Assembly: GCA_910585905.1 (NCBI GenBank)
Contig: CAJUID010000050.1
Location: forward strand, 1 to 17,804
Direction of reading: 5' to 3'
Source of the DNA: an uncultured Lachnospiraceae bacterium
GTDB taxonomy: Bacteria > Bacillota > Clostridia > Lachnospirales > Lachnospiraceae
DNA length: 17,804 nucleotides
A model generated the notes under the pieces. The model searched no databases. It had not been told where the DNA came from and saw only the letters and a list, made by a program, of their open reading frames with translations. Below, piece after piece: positions 1 through 7,445 of the stretch. The stretch's first letter is position 1; each line of letters opens with the position of its first letter. The position numbers and the translations under genes were made by a program.

Positions 1-51
1 CTTGAAATGCTGGAGTCAGAGTCCAGTGCCTTACCATTTGGCGATAGCCCA
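1..51 (-). tRNA. tRNA-Gln (anticodon CUG), 3' part cut off by window edge
   Basis: Read on the minus strand, this starts with the acceptor strand TGGGCTA. A D-arm with GCC/GGC follows, then an anticodon arm CTGGA-CTCTGAC-TCCAG whose seven-base loop carries CTG (plus-strand bases 17-19), and then the variable region. The D-arm and anticodon arm closely resemble bacterial tRNA-Gln, where the usual anticodon is TTG, so this is the less common CAG-reading isoacceptor. The T-arm and 3' acceptor strand lie outside the window. The 5' end at base 51 is set by the acceptor sequence. Confidence 0.88.
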
Positions 52-84
52 TCAATGTACTTGCGCTCTCACAAGCACTCGTAC

Positions 85-113
85 ATTATATAATACCATA
101 AGACATTTTGCAA
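85..113 (-). promoter_or_regulatory. Promoter of tRNA-Gln
   Basis: On the minus strand there is a TTGCAA -35 box (108-113), a 17-base spacer and a perfect TATAAT -10 box (85-90). Transcription would start about 28 bases before the tRNA. The short leader between them contains a GTAC...GTAC imperfect hairpin (about 56-84), removed on tRNA maturation. Confidence 0.7.
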
Positions 114-195
114 GCATTTTTTTCAAAATTTTCCCTATAATTATTTTTTCCTATCGCCGTCTCTAAAAATTACTATTCACAGTTTACCTCTTACA

Positions 196-2064
196 TTATT
201 TTCTATTGATATATCCCAATATCCTTAAAACCAATTCCACTCGTTTAAACGGCGTAATCACATAATACCCGTCTATGCTATCTGAGATTTCGTCAATAAC
301 CGCTGCCGATATCTTATAGGCAAGTTCTTCCCCCTGCTCTCTGTCCTTTCCTTGGTACTTTTCCATAATTTCCTGGTCAATCGAAATCCCTGCCATCTCA
401 TTATTCATAAATGCTGCATTGCGGTAACTCACAACTGGCATAATACCGCCAAGGAGCTTGACCGGAAGCTCTTCCCTTGCACGCCTGAGGTTATCAAGCC
501 CCCTCTTTGACAGAACAGGCTGGGTAAAGAGAACGGAAACGCCGCTTTCTATTTTTTTTCTGGCATGAACAATCTGAGAGTCAAAATTTAACGCATTGAT
601 ATTTAATGCACCAGACACCATAAAAGGATTATCCTTAAAAATTTCCTGGTTAAACGACTGGATATGTCTTGCCAATACCGCTGAATTATAACTAAACACA
701 GTTTTAACCTGATTTCTCATAGCAGTAGGCACGGGGTCTCCAGTCACCGTCAGCACATTATTGATTCCCTCAATATTTAACCCCAGTAAAAGCGCCTTTG
801 TCGCATTAATATTGCGGTCGCGGCATGTCATATGAGGAATTGCAGTAATTCCAAGCTCCCTTGATAACTTGCAGGCAAGGACACTGCTGTCAATCCTTGC
901 TTTGGCAACTGGGCAATCTGCAATATCAATTGCATCAACACCGGCATATTTATATCTTGCAGCCCCTTCCATAAAAAAGTCAATATCCGGCTCCACCGGG
1001 GGGTCCAACTCCACCACAACTACTTTCCGGCCTGACTGCAGCTTTTCGGCTAATGCATTCCTAGTATTTTCTATACCAGTAACAGTCCTCGTTTGATCTT
1101 CTGGACTAGCAGTTCCTTTCACCGATATTTTTTGCTCACCAAAACCATCCTTTTCTGATTTCTGGTAGCAAAACATGCTACTCTTTTTATAAATGCCATT
1201 TACAAAAGACTTATCTACTTTCTGCGCGATACTTTCGATATCCTTTGGCGTTGTCCCACAACATCCTCCCACCACAGAAACGCCTGCCTCCAAAAGTTCC
1301 ATCGCAGTCTGTCCAAAATATTCACTGTCCGCCCCATAATGGATACGGTTTCCAAGCATTGACGGATACCCGGCATTTGGCATAATGGTAAGATATTTAT
1401 ATGCCCTGTCAATCGAAAGACTTCTAACCTGCTCCAACAGATGTTTCGGGCCAGAGATACAATTAAACCCCACCGCATCCACAGCTGCACACTGCTGCAT
1501 CTGCCAGAAAAGCTTCTTAACCAGAAAACCGCCTCTCGTAAAGCCCTCTGGGGATGCTGCAAATGATGTCATCACAAAGCTGCCTTCCGCTTTTTCCTTT
1601 ATGTATGAAGATATCTCCGCCAAAGCTTCCGCATTCTCCATTGTCTCAAACAGGAAATTTTGGGCATTGCAGGAAAGAAACACATCCACAATCTCCCTAT
1701 AAGCGTTATATAGCTCCTGCCCTTCCAATCCAGGCACCGGCCCAATATCCGCAAACACAAAATGTATCCCACCAGCCTCCTCTGCCGCCCGGTTTGCAAG
1801 CTCCCATCCTGCCCGTATTAACTTAGGGATATCCGGCGCCAAATCTGACATCATCCAACGATTCGCCGCGAATGTATTTGTCTTAACCGCAACAGCACCT
1901 GCCTGCAGATACTCCTTGTGAATCTCTAACACCAGAGACGGATGGGTAATATTCGCCCTCTCACACTGCATTTCACCAATCTCCGGGCACCGTTTTGCTA
2001 AATAAGTGCCCATTGCCCCGTCAAATAGCAAAGGGCGTTCGCTTAAATATTCCTGTATTGTCAT
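196..2064 (-). CDS. yitJ: Bifunctional homocysteine S-methyltransferase / 5,10-methylenetetrahydrofolate reductase (YitJ type)
   Basis: This is a two-domain cytoplasmic enzyme of methionine and one-carbon metabolism. Residues 1 to about 285 are a homocysteine S-methyltransferase barrel: LFDGAMGTYL near the N-terminus, KTNTF at 61-65, and zinc-ligand cysteines in VGFNC (Cys202) and GGCCGTTP (Cys268/269). After a low-complexity linker (about 290-345), residues 347-622 are a MetF-like reductase with VVVVELDPP (348-356), PHMTCRDRN (410-418) and LTVTGDPVP (438-446). The family transfers a methyl group to homocysteine and reduces methylene-THF to methyl-THF. In Bacillus the same fusion is called YitJ, and the length is typical. 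The ATG has AAGGA eight bases upstream. No S-box (SAM) riboswitch is visible upstream, where an intergenic repeat (2145-2350) sits instead. It is transcribed in the same direction as the metal transporter genes but is separated from them by that repeat. Confidence 0.93.
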   Translation of the reverse strand: MTIQEYLSERPLLFDGAMGTYLAKRCPEIGEMQCERANITHPSLVLEIHKEYLQAGAVAVKTNTFAANRWMMSDLAPDIPKLIRAGWELANRAAEEAGGIHFVFADIGPVPGLEGQELYNAYREIVDVFLSCNAQNFLFETMENAEALAEISSYIKEKAEGSFVMTSFAASPEGFTRGGFLVKKLFWQMQQCAAVDAVGFNCISGPKHLLEQVRSLSIDRAYKYLTIMPNAGYPSMLGNRIHYGADSEYFGQTAMELLEAGVSVVGGCCGTTPKDIESIAQKVDKSFVNGIYKKSSMFCYQKSEKDGFGEQKISVKGTASPEDQTRTVTGIENTRNALAEKLQSGRKVVVVELDPPVEPDIDFFMEGAARYKYAGVDAIDIADCPVAKARIDSSVLACKLSRELGITAIPHMTCRDRNINATKALLLGLNIEGINNVLTVTGDPVPTAMRNQVKTVFSYNSAVLARHIQSFNQEIFKDNPFMVSGALNINALNFDSQIVHARKKIESGVSVLFTQPVLSKRGLDNLRRAREELPVKLLGGIMPVVSYRNAAFMNNEMAGISIDQEIMEKYQGKDREQGEELAYKISAAVIDEISDSIDGYYVITPFKRVELVLRILGYINRK

Positions 2065-2144
2065 TCCAGTATCCTTCCTTATCTCATCCCACTTCCATTA
2101 TCTCCCTTAAAGCATATAATAAACTCGCCCTAAAACTGTATGGA

Positions 2145-2350
2145 ATGATGTTGAGGTCAAAAGGTATTTTGCCCCCAACAGATGCCACGAATTGCTACAT
2201 TGCTACGCAATTTCCGCAATTCTATAAACACCTCCAATCCCGCATATTTGCAAGCAAATCTGCTTCTTGTCGGTGTTTGGCGGTTCAAGCCAGTAGATAG
2301 CAATTTGCATGTAAACATGCATTGCTATCTACTTTTGACCCTGGCATCAT
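2145..2350. repeat. MITE-like intergenic repeat with imperfect terminal inverted repeats and internal hairpins
   Basis: The outer ends are 19-base arms (2145-2163 and 2332-2350), both beginning ATGATG and ending GGTCAAAAG when read inwards, with 15 of 19 positions identical. A strong internal hairpin lies at 2293-2332 (GTAGATAGCAA paired with TTGCTATCTAC). A second is formed by the left arm with TTTTGCCCCCAACA (about 2148-2181). A third inverted pair, GAATTGC/GCAATTC, lies further in. Most of the element is also an open frame on the minus strand (see 2157-2318). There is no transposase inside, so if mobile it would be moved in trans. The ends resemble GGTCAAAAG-bordered palindromic units I associate with Lachnospiraceae genomes, but copy number cannot be checked here. 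Confidence 0.6.
2157..2318 (-). CDS. 53-codon ORF inside the intergenic repeat, doubtful as a gene
   Basis: On the minus strand an ATG at 2316-2318 opens a frame of 53 residues, rich in Arg, Leu and Thr, ending NTF before TGA at 2157-2159. The start codon lies in the loop region of the 2293-2332 hairpin, and no Shine-Dalgarno precedes it. The frame spans nearly the whole repeat, and repeat families of this sort are often annotated as short hypothetical proteins. I think it is probably a passenger frame rather than a translated gene. Confidence 0.2.
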   Translation of the reverse strand: MFTCKLLSTGLNRQTPTRSRFACKYAGLEVFIELRKLRSNVAIRGICWGQNTF

Positions 2351-2354
2351 GTCA

Positions 2355-3167
2355 TCACCTAAAGTTCCTTAATTTCTGTAATAGAAAGAAAACAACAAAC
2401 GCCCCCAAATTTACCAAAACAACGCTTGCACCCGCTGGCATTGCAGACTGATACGATATCATCATCCCTATGCAGAAGCAGACAACCGAAAGGATTCCAG
2501 AAGTAACCACTACACCTCGGAAACTCTGAAAGAGGCGCATTGAAGTCAGCGCCGGAAAAATCACCAGGCTGGAAATCAGCATTGCCCCCATCATCTGCAT
2601 ACCGAGGACAATCGTCACAGCAGTCAATATAGCAATCATACTATTATAAAAAGAGACCTTAACTCCGGTTGCCCTGCCAAAACTCTCATCAAACGTTACT
2701 GCAAAAATATTGTGATAGCAAAACACAAAAAGCGCTAAGACCGCCACGGATAATACTGCGCTGAGCCATACATCCTCTTTTGTCATTGCCAAAATGCTTC
2801 CAAACATATAGCTGTTGACGTCTGTTGTCATTCCCGTCGTCAGGGAAGTTACGCTAACCCCTATTGCCAGTGCCGACGCTGACACTGCTGCAATTGCCGC
2901 ATCTGATTTCATAATCCCCCGCTCCGTCATGCGGAGTAGTAAAAATGCCGCTGCAATAACAATCGGGATAGAGAGCTTTAATGGTGCAATATTGCATGCA
3001 AGCGCAATTGACAGCGCACCATACGAAACATGGGACAAACCATCTCCAATCATAGAATACTGTTTAAGTACCAAGCTAACTCCCAGAAGGGCAGCACACA
3101 GTGAAACCAGTATCCCCACAATAAAAGCCCTAGCGATAAAAGGGTAACTTAACATTTCCAATATCAT
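2355..3167 (-). CDS. Metal (zinc/manganese) ABC transporter permease, ZnuB/AdcB family
   Basis: This is an integral membrane permease of an ABC-3 family metal importer. It has about eight hydrophobic segments and the family-typical IGDGLSHVSYGALSIAL near residues 36-52, YSMIGDGLSH being the conserved coupling region. The family takes up Zn2+ or Mn2+; which metal cannot be told here. I chose the ATG at 3165-3167 because it overlaps the TGA of the upstream ATPase gene as ATGA, implying translational coupling. A longer GTG start at 3179 has its purine-rich site almost touching it. The protein is about 270 aa, normal for the family. It is downstream of the ATPase in a two-gene unit. The substrate-binding lipoprotein normally encoded with such systems is absent from the window. 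Confidence 0.9.
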   Translation of the reverse strand: MILEMLSYPFIARAFIVGILVSLCAALLGVSLVLKQYSMIGDGLSHVSYGALSIALACNIAPLKLSIPIVIAAAFLLLRMTERGIMKSDAAIAAVSASALAIGVSVTSLTTGMTTDVNSYMFGSILAMTKEDVWLSAVLSVAVLALFVFCYHNIFAVTFDESFGRATGVKVSFYNSMIAILTAVTIVLGMQMMGAMLISSLVIFPALTSMRLFQSFRGVVVTSGILSVVCFCIGMMISYQSAMPAGASVVLVNLGAFVVFFLLQKLRNFR

Positions 3168-3883
3168 AGTCCGCCGCACTTCCTTCCATAGATTGCCGAA
3201 TAATCTGAATCCATATATTCCTCCACAAGCCCATAAAAATATTCCCCTTCATTCATATGAAGGATATGTTCCGACTCCGCAACAGCGCTGCGGATATCAT
3301 GGGTAACCATAACAATCGCCATGCCTTCCTTATGAAGCTTCCTAAGGTTTTGATACAATGCCTCTGCTGCCATCGGGTCAAGCCCAGTAACTGGTTCATC
3401 CAACACCAAAATATCTCCGGCAGCACACAATGCCCTCGCCAAAAGTACCCGCTGCTGCTGCCCGCCAGACAGCTTGCCATAACATTGCTTCGCCAGCTCC
3501 GCAATTTCAAGACGCTTTAGATTTCGAAGCGCAATTCTCTTTTCCTCTTTATGAAAAAAAGGACTCTTGCGGGAACGGTTCAGAAAACCAGAAAGCACCA
3601 CTTCCATAACGCTCGCTGGAAACTGCCTCTGCACCTGAGTTTGCTGCGGCAGATATCCAACCGCCCCATTCTGTATCTCACGTGCGAGCGACACCTCACC
3701 GCTCACCGGTTTTATCAACCCAAGCAACGTCTTTAAAAGTGTACTCTTTCCAGAGCCGTTCTCCCCCACAATACAAACATAGTCCCCACGATAAACCTGA
3801 AAATCAAAATGTTCAATCAATGCTTTATTATCATAGCCAAGCCCTGCATCCTTGCAGCGCACCAGGCACTCTCTCTGTCCCAT
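3164..3883 (-). CDS. Metal ABC transporter ATP-binding protein, ZnuC/AdcC family
   Basis: This is the cytoplasmic ATPase that powers the neighbouring permease. From the chosen start the protein is 239 aa, with Walker A GENGSGKST (40-48), Q-loop PQQ (79-81), signature LSGGQQQR (138-145), Walker B ILVLDEP (158-164) and the H-loop His in MVTHD (195). The ATG at 3881-3883 is preferred because GAGG lies six bases upstream and the family's N-terminus fits. The frame is open a further 27 residues upstream, but those residues do not look like the family. The gene starts the operon and overlaps the permease by four bases. Confidence 0.92.
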   Translation of the reverse strand: MGQRECLVRCKDAGLGYDNKALIEHFDFQVYRGDYVCIVGENGSGKSTLLKTLLGLIKPVSGEVSLAREIQNGAVGYLPQQTQVQRQFPASVMEVVLSGFLNRSRKSPFFHKEEKRIALRNLKRLEIAELAKQCYGKLSGGQQQRVLLARALCAAGDILVLDEPVTGLDPMAAEALYQNLRKLHKEGMAIVMVTHDIRSAVAESEHILHMNEGEYFYGLVEEYMDSDYSAIYGRKCGGL

Positions 3884-3925
3884 ATAAATCCTCATTTCCA
3901 TATATTTCCCTGCATATACAACACT

Positions 3926-3961
3926 GTGCGGCATCCCACTGGCAATTCGCTGACACCGCAC
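3926..3961 (-). promoter_or_regulatory. Hairpin in the 5' leader of the metal transporter operon
   Basis: The transcript leader between promoter and start codon is about 95 bases. It contains GTGCGG and CCGCAC separated by about 24 bases, with two more pairs after two mismatches. It may be a regulatory RNA structure or simply protect the leader. It matches no riboswitch class I can name. Confidence 0.3.
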
Positions 3962-3984
3962 CAAGCAATTTGAAAACCTTTTTC

Positions 3985-4013
3985 ATTTTACAGACAGTCA
4001 TCTAATTTGTCAA
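3985..4013 (-). promoter_or_regulatory. Promoter of the metal ABC transporter operon
   Basis: On the minus strand there is a perfect -35 TTGACA (4008-4013), a 17-base spacer and -10 TAAAAT (3985-3990). It is the strongest sigma-A-type promoter in the left half of the window. No clear Fur/Zur-type palindrome overlaps it. The rest of the gap up to 4221 shows nothing I can name. Confidence 0.75.
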
Positions 4014-4221
4014 TCGAAAGAGTTTTTTGACTTTCCCAATATATAAAAAGGATAATCTGCAGGTATCGAAAACATAGCTCTTTCAACAATTTTGTACTGT
4101 GTACATGATATTCTTTCAGTATTCAAATGGAACAATCGGAAAATACAGCCTCATCTGACAATGCTACACCTTGAGGAAGGTCTAATGCTTAGCAAACTTC
4201 GATGTATCATTTATGCGCCGC

Positions 4222-6351
4222 TTATCTCGTAATCCTGCGGTACAAGACTACACTGCCCTCCTGATGCACCACTTTAAAGTGCTCCAAAAATGCTTCTTCA
4301 TCTGTAATCGAATAATTATATCTCTCGCTGTCACTCAGATAAATATACTTCACATCATATTTGTCAAACAATTCCTGCTCCTCCGGGTTCTGATACATAC
4401 GCGCCACATCATGCTCCTGTGTCTGGTAATCCAGTCCATGATAGTATAGGAAAGAAGAACTTCCGCACACAATATTTCTACCGGTAAGCGAAACTACTTC
4501 ATTGTTATGTCTGGTATCTGTCAAAATAACATCCGTCGGCTCTGTATTTTCTTCAATGTATTTGCACATTGCAAGCCCCTCTGCGGTATAAAGCTGATAA
4601 TCTGATACATATTCCCGCCCCATCGTTAGCACAGCTGATATACTGCTGATCACCAAGACCACAGCCAGGATTGCAGACTGAAGTGCTTTATTAGAGAACT
4701 TTTTGACAATTTCCACCAGATAATCCGCCGTAAGCAGACAGAGGAATAAATAACCAATATATAATATCTTATTATTGTCATATACATTTGGCTGAAACAC
4801 AATTAATTCTGCCACAAACCAGATAAAAAATGACGGCGATACAATAAAGTAATTCCTGCTCCTGGTAAATATCAGTGCTACAATTGACAAAAACCAAACG
4901 ATACCAATATTTTTGGCATAAAAGCCAAGATAGGTGTCATTTAGATTCGCCCAGTTAAAATATCCTCTGACAAATTGTTCTCCCTGCGCCTGCCGGAATG
5001 TCCATGTGATAAGCTGCGGCAGGGCTAGCAGCAGCACAATCCCCAGAAGGATCCCCCAATTTATAACCATATATCTGCTTTCCTGATTTCTGTATCCTCT
5101 AACCACAAAAACAATACAAGCAATCCCAACAGCAAGGACTCCCGCTAAACCAATCCCCAAATAGACATTCTCCGGCACCTTCACTGCGCCCCTTACCACA
5201 TCAAGGCTGCACATTAAAAGAAAAAAGCCAAACAGCACCCAAAGTTCGATATGGGACTCCTTTTTCTTCCATTCTGCATTTAATTCTGTCCGCATGGAAT
5301 AGATCAGCCACATCGCACACACAAGCCCCATCGCAAGAAAAGAATGCGTATGAATCATTGGAAGGCAGCCAGCCATAACCGCTGCAACAACAAAATAACT
5401 CCGCTGTTTTAGAAAAATAGCCCGGTACAGCACATACAAAGCTGGAATCAACACAGCCCAGCCAAAGAGTGTAGCGCGCTGCGGCAGAAGCATATCTACG
5501 ATTATATTCGTCCAGCGTATATTCCCATCCAAAAAATTTGTAGGTGTCTGATAAAATTCTGTAAATATTCTAGTAAATACCGTTGTATCCTTTGACGCCC
5601 CCTTCACAAAATAGTAAATCCCAAAACCACCGTTAAAGAAAAAGAACATCCACGCAAGCATTGCTTTCCCGCTGCTCTTTAATACTTCCTTCGCAAGCAG
5701 CATAACACCCGCCATAACCTGTAAGATAGCAAAAATCATCGGGAGATTATAGGCCAGTCGCAGGCTGCTCCCAAAAAGATACACACTAGAAGAAATCATA
5801 TCACATAAAAATGGGTAAGAAAGCTTCACCCCCGGAAGCATGGAATACTCCGGCGGAAAAATCCCCTGCTTTGCTATACTGCTAATAAAAGCCAGATGCA
5901 TATTCATATCACCATATGTGGCTTGTCCAGTATGTATGCTGCCATCCCCCGCATACGGAATCGTATGGTTAGACAGCAATAGAATGAAAAAGACAAAAAC
6001 AGGCAGAATCAACAAAAGATATCCATGCTCCAAAAACAACTCTTTCCATGTCCTTTTCCTAACTACTGCTTCCGGTGCCTCTGACTTTTTCCAGACACCA
6101 AAACAAATCCCTCCAGCAACAACTGCCGCAAAAATAATTGCCACAATATGGGACTCCTTGTTAAATCCCATTCCAAATGAAAAAATCGCTGGCATCCACT
6201 GCAGCATCAAGCTTCCGAAAACACTGCCAAGCAGAATGCGTACAATATAATTCTCCTTTTTCCAAATAAAAAATGATAATAACAGGCCAATAATCTGATA
6301 TCCCAGAAAATAGCCTGTTCCCATAAGATTTCCAATCAAAATTCTATCCAT
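4222..6351 (-). CDS. Large polytopic membrane protein, GT-C glycosyltransferase-like
   Basis: The protein is 709 aa with a dozen or more hydrophobic segments spread from residue 10 to about 580, followed by a soluble C-terminal domain of about 120 residues (YTAEGLAMCKYIEENT onwards). An extracytoplasmic loop after the fourth or fifth segment carries YAGDGS (133-138) and YGDMNMHLAF (146-155), then a Phe/Pro-rich stretch (FPPEY, SYPFLCD). An acidic first loop, many membrane helices and a C-terminal soluble domain that starts with a residue-identity loop (TDVILTDT) is the plan of GT-C enzymes, which use polyprenyl-phosphate sugars. Donor, acceptor and even catalysis are unproven. The ATG has AGGG about six bases upstream. 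The gene is monocistronic by spacing, with no glycan cluster around it. Confidence 0.6.
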   Translation of the reverse strand: MDRILIGNLMGTGYFLGYQIIGLLLSFFIWKKENYIVRILLGSVFGSLMLQWMPAIFSFGMGFNKESHIVAIIFAAVVAGGICFGVWKKSEAPEAVVRKRTWKELFLEHGYLLLILPVFVFFILLLSNHTIPYAGDGSIHTGQATYGDMNMHLAFISSIAKQGIFPPEYSMLPGVKLSYPFLCDMISSSVYLFGSSLRLAYNLPMIFAILQVMAGVMLLAKEVLKSSGKAMLAWMFFFFNGGFGIYYFVKGASKDTTVFTRIFTEFYQTPTNFLDGNIRWTNIIVDMLLPQRATLFGWAVLIPALYVLYRAIFLKQRSYFVVAAVMAGCLPMIHTHSFLAMGLVCAMWLIYSMRTELNAEWKKKESHIELWVLFGFFLLMCSLDVVRGAVKVPENVYLGIGLAGVLAVGIACIVFVVRGYRNQESRYMVINWGILLGIVLLLALPQLITWTFRQAQGEQFVRGYFNWANLNDTYLGFYAKNIGIVWFLSIVALIFTRSRNYFIVSPSFFIWFVAELIVFQPNVYDNNKILYIGYLFLCLLTADYLVEIVKKFSNKALQSAILAVVLVISSISAVLTMGREYVSDYQLYTAEGLAMCKYIEENTEPTDVILTDTRHNNEVVSLTGRNIVCGSSSFLYYHGLDYQTQEHDVARMYQNPEEQELFDKYDVKYIYLSDSERYNYSITDEEAFLEHFKVVHQEGSVVLYRRITR

Positions 6352-6525
6352 TTAAATCCCTGCCTTTCTAAGCCCCTCTATCCCATACCATGTCAGCATA
6401 GGACAATGTGCCCCCCTTTTCACTATCACTTCTATCTATCATACACCATCTTTTCTTGAAATGGAATAAAAAAGTATACTGCCTGCGCCGATCCATATGC
6501 ATGCAACGGCAAGGATTTTTGATAA

Positions 6526-6572
6526 CAAACAAAAAAACAGCCTACCTATGAATTCATTTCATAAGCAGGCTG
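6526..6572 (-). terminator. Rho-independent terminator of the PLC-like gene
   Basis: On the minus strand, CAGCCTGCTTATGAA pairs with a matching TTCATAGGTAGGCTG arm across a short loop (6538-6572; outer stem CAGCCT/AGGCTG, inner TATGAA/TTCATA). It is followed at once by seven T residues. It lies 60 bases after the stop codon at 6632. Confidence 0.85.
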
Positions 6573-6631
6573 CTCTTATATACGCCGTACGGCTCCGCTC
6601 TCATAAAACTTGCCGTCTTCCATAATCCTTT

Positions 6632-7219
6632 TTAGCTTGATACTGATAAACAGGATGACCGAAAACCTTTTTCAAATAAAAGGAGTATTGCATCAACCAC
6701 CGTATGGCATAAGCATAAGATGTATTCGCAATCGCGCTTTACTGCGCTTTTCGTCTCTGCATAAATCTGATGCATCCTCTTAATAAAGTTTAAAATCATC
6801 TCTGGATCATAAACCGTTTCTCCCAAACGTTTTCTTACTGCTTCCGGACTCTTTACGTAGGAACGAATCTCATGTTTTAATTCTTCCTCATAGATACAAT
6901 GATCTTTCAACTTTCCGTCATAATTTGCATTGTGGGGAAACGTAAAGTAATCTGATACATAATGGGTAATCACTCCTAAATGGATGTAAAAATAACGATC
7001 CGTACCTTTTTCTTGGTCATAATGTGATACCATTTTGTATATCTCTTTTTCTAAAACATCAAAGGAATCTTCAATCGTATGCTTGCGAACCAAAAAACTT
7101 GGAACACAGTCTGGCAAAATACTGCCAATATAAAAAGCTCCTTTGTGATGTTTTATGGACTCCATCCCTTCACTGTTCATCAAATAATGAGCTAAGGAAA
7201 TATGGGATTTCTTACGCAT
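6632..7219 (-). CDS. Zinc-dependent phospholipase C family protein
   Basis: The protein is 195 aa, all-alpha, with the His/Asp pattern of the zinc-dependent phospholipase C fold (PF00882-like): His6 and His11 at the N-terminus, GSILPD (32-37) and HLGVITHYVSDYFTFPHN (80-97), with a further His-Glu near 116-117. In this family such residues bind the metal cluster and the enzymes cleave phosphodiester head groups. Many clostridial members are uncharacterised and lack a signal peptide, as here, so secretion and substrate are open. The ATG is preceded by AGGAGG at five bases. It is transcribed alone, between its own promoter and a strong terminator. Confidence 0.75.
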   Translation of the reverse strand: MRKKSHISLAHYLMNSEGMESIKHHKGAFYIGSILPDCVPSFLVRKHTIEDSFDVLEKEIYKMVSHYDQEKGTDRYFYIHLGVITHYVSDYFTFPHNANYDGKLKDHCIYEEELKHEIRSYVKSPEAVRKRLGETVYDPEMILNFIKRMHQIYAETKSAVKRDCEYILCLCHTVVDAILLLFEKGFRSSCLSVSS

Positions 7220-7278
7220 ACCAACCTCCTCTCTAACATCCTCACGACGAACATCGCTGTCATTTATTTGTTGTCCTA

Positions 7279-7307
7279 ATTGTATATCTTTTAATCAAAA
7301 AAAGCAA
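7279..7307 (-). promoter_or_regulatory. Probable promoter of the PLC-like gene
   Basis: On the minus strand there is TTGCTT (7302-7307), a 17-base spacer and TACAAT (7279-7284). It lies 60 bases before the start codon in a divergent intergenic region. Confidence 0.5.
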
Positions 7308-7363
7308 TAGTTTTTTGACAATTCACAGAAAATTCTTATTTTGTCATTCTTTTCATGGGACAC

Positions 7364-7393
7364 TTGACATACAAGTCGTCTCTATTGTAAAAT
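7364..7393 (+). promoter_or_regulatory. Promoter of the CNNM/CorC gene
   Basis: A perfect TTGACA (7364-7369), an 18-base spacer and TAAAAT (7388-7393), about 50 bases before the start codon. Confidence 0.7.
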
Positions 7394-7445
7394 GATTGTT
7401 ACATGTACTAATTTTTAAAAGAAAATATTGATAGGAGTTGATTTT

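Noticed and set aside
1385..1826. Plus-strand open frames of 90-105 residues within yitJ
   Set aside because: They are antisense shadows of the conserved methyltransferase domain, with no ribosome site.
2293..2332. Hairpin as terminator of the metal transporter operon
   Set aside because: It is a strong stem, but no T-tract follows on the minus strand, so it is treated as part of the repeat.
3884..3964. 27-residue N-terminal extension of the metal transporter ATPase
   Set aside because: A good GAGG site precedes the internal ATG at 3883, and the extension overlaps the leader hairpin and does not resemble the family.
4157..4182. Hairpin ACCTT-GAGG-AAGGT after the GT-C-like gene
   Set aside because: The stem is short and has no T-run on the side where a terminator would need one.
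4058..4229. Plus-strand open frame of about 57 codons before the end of the GT-C-like gene, including a run reading LEEGLMLSKL
   Set aside because: It has no ribosome site or early start codon, overlaps the converging gene's end and shows no recognisable domain.
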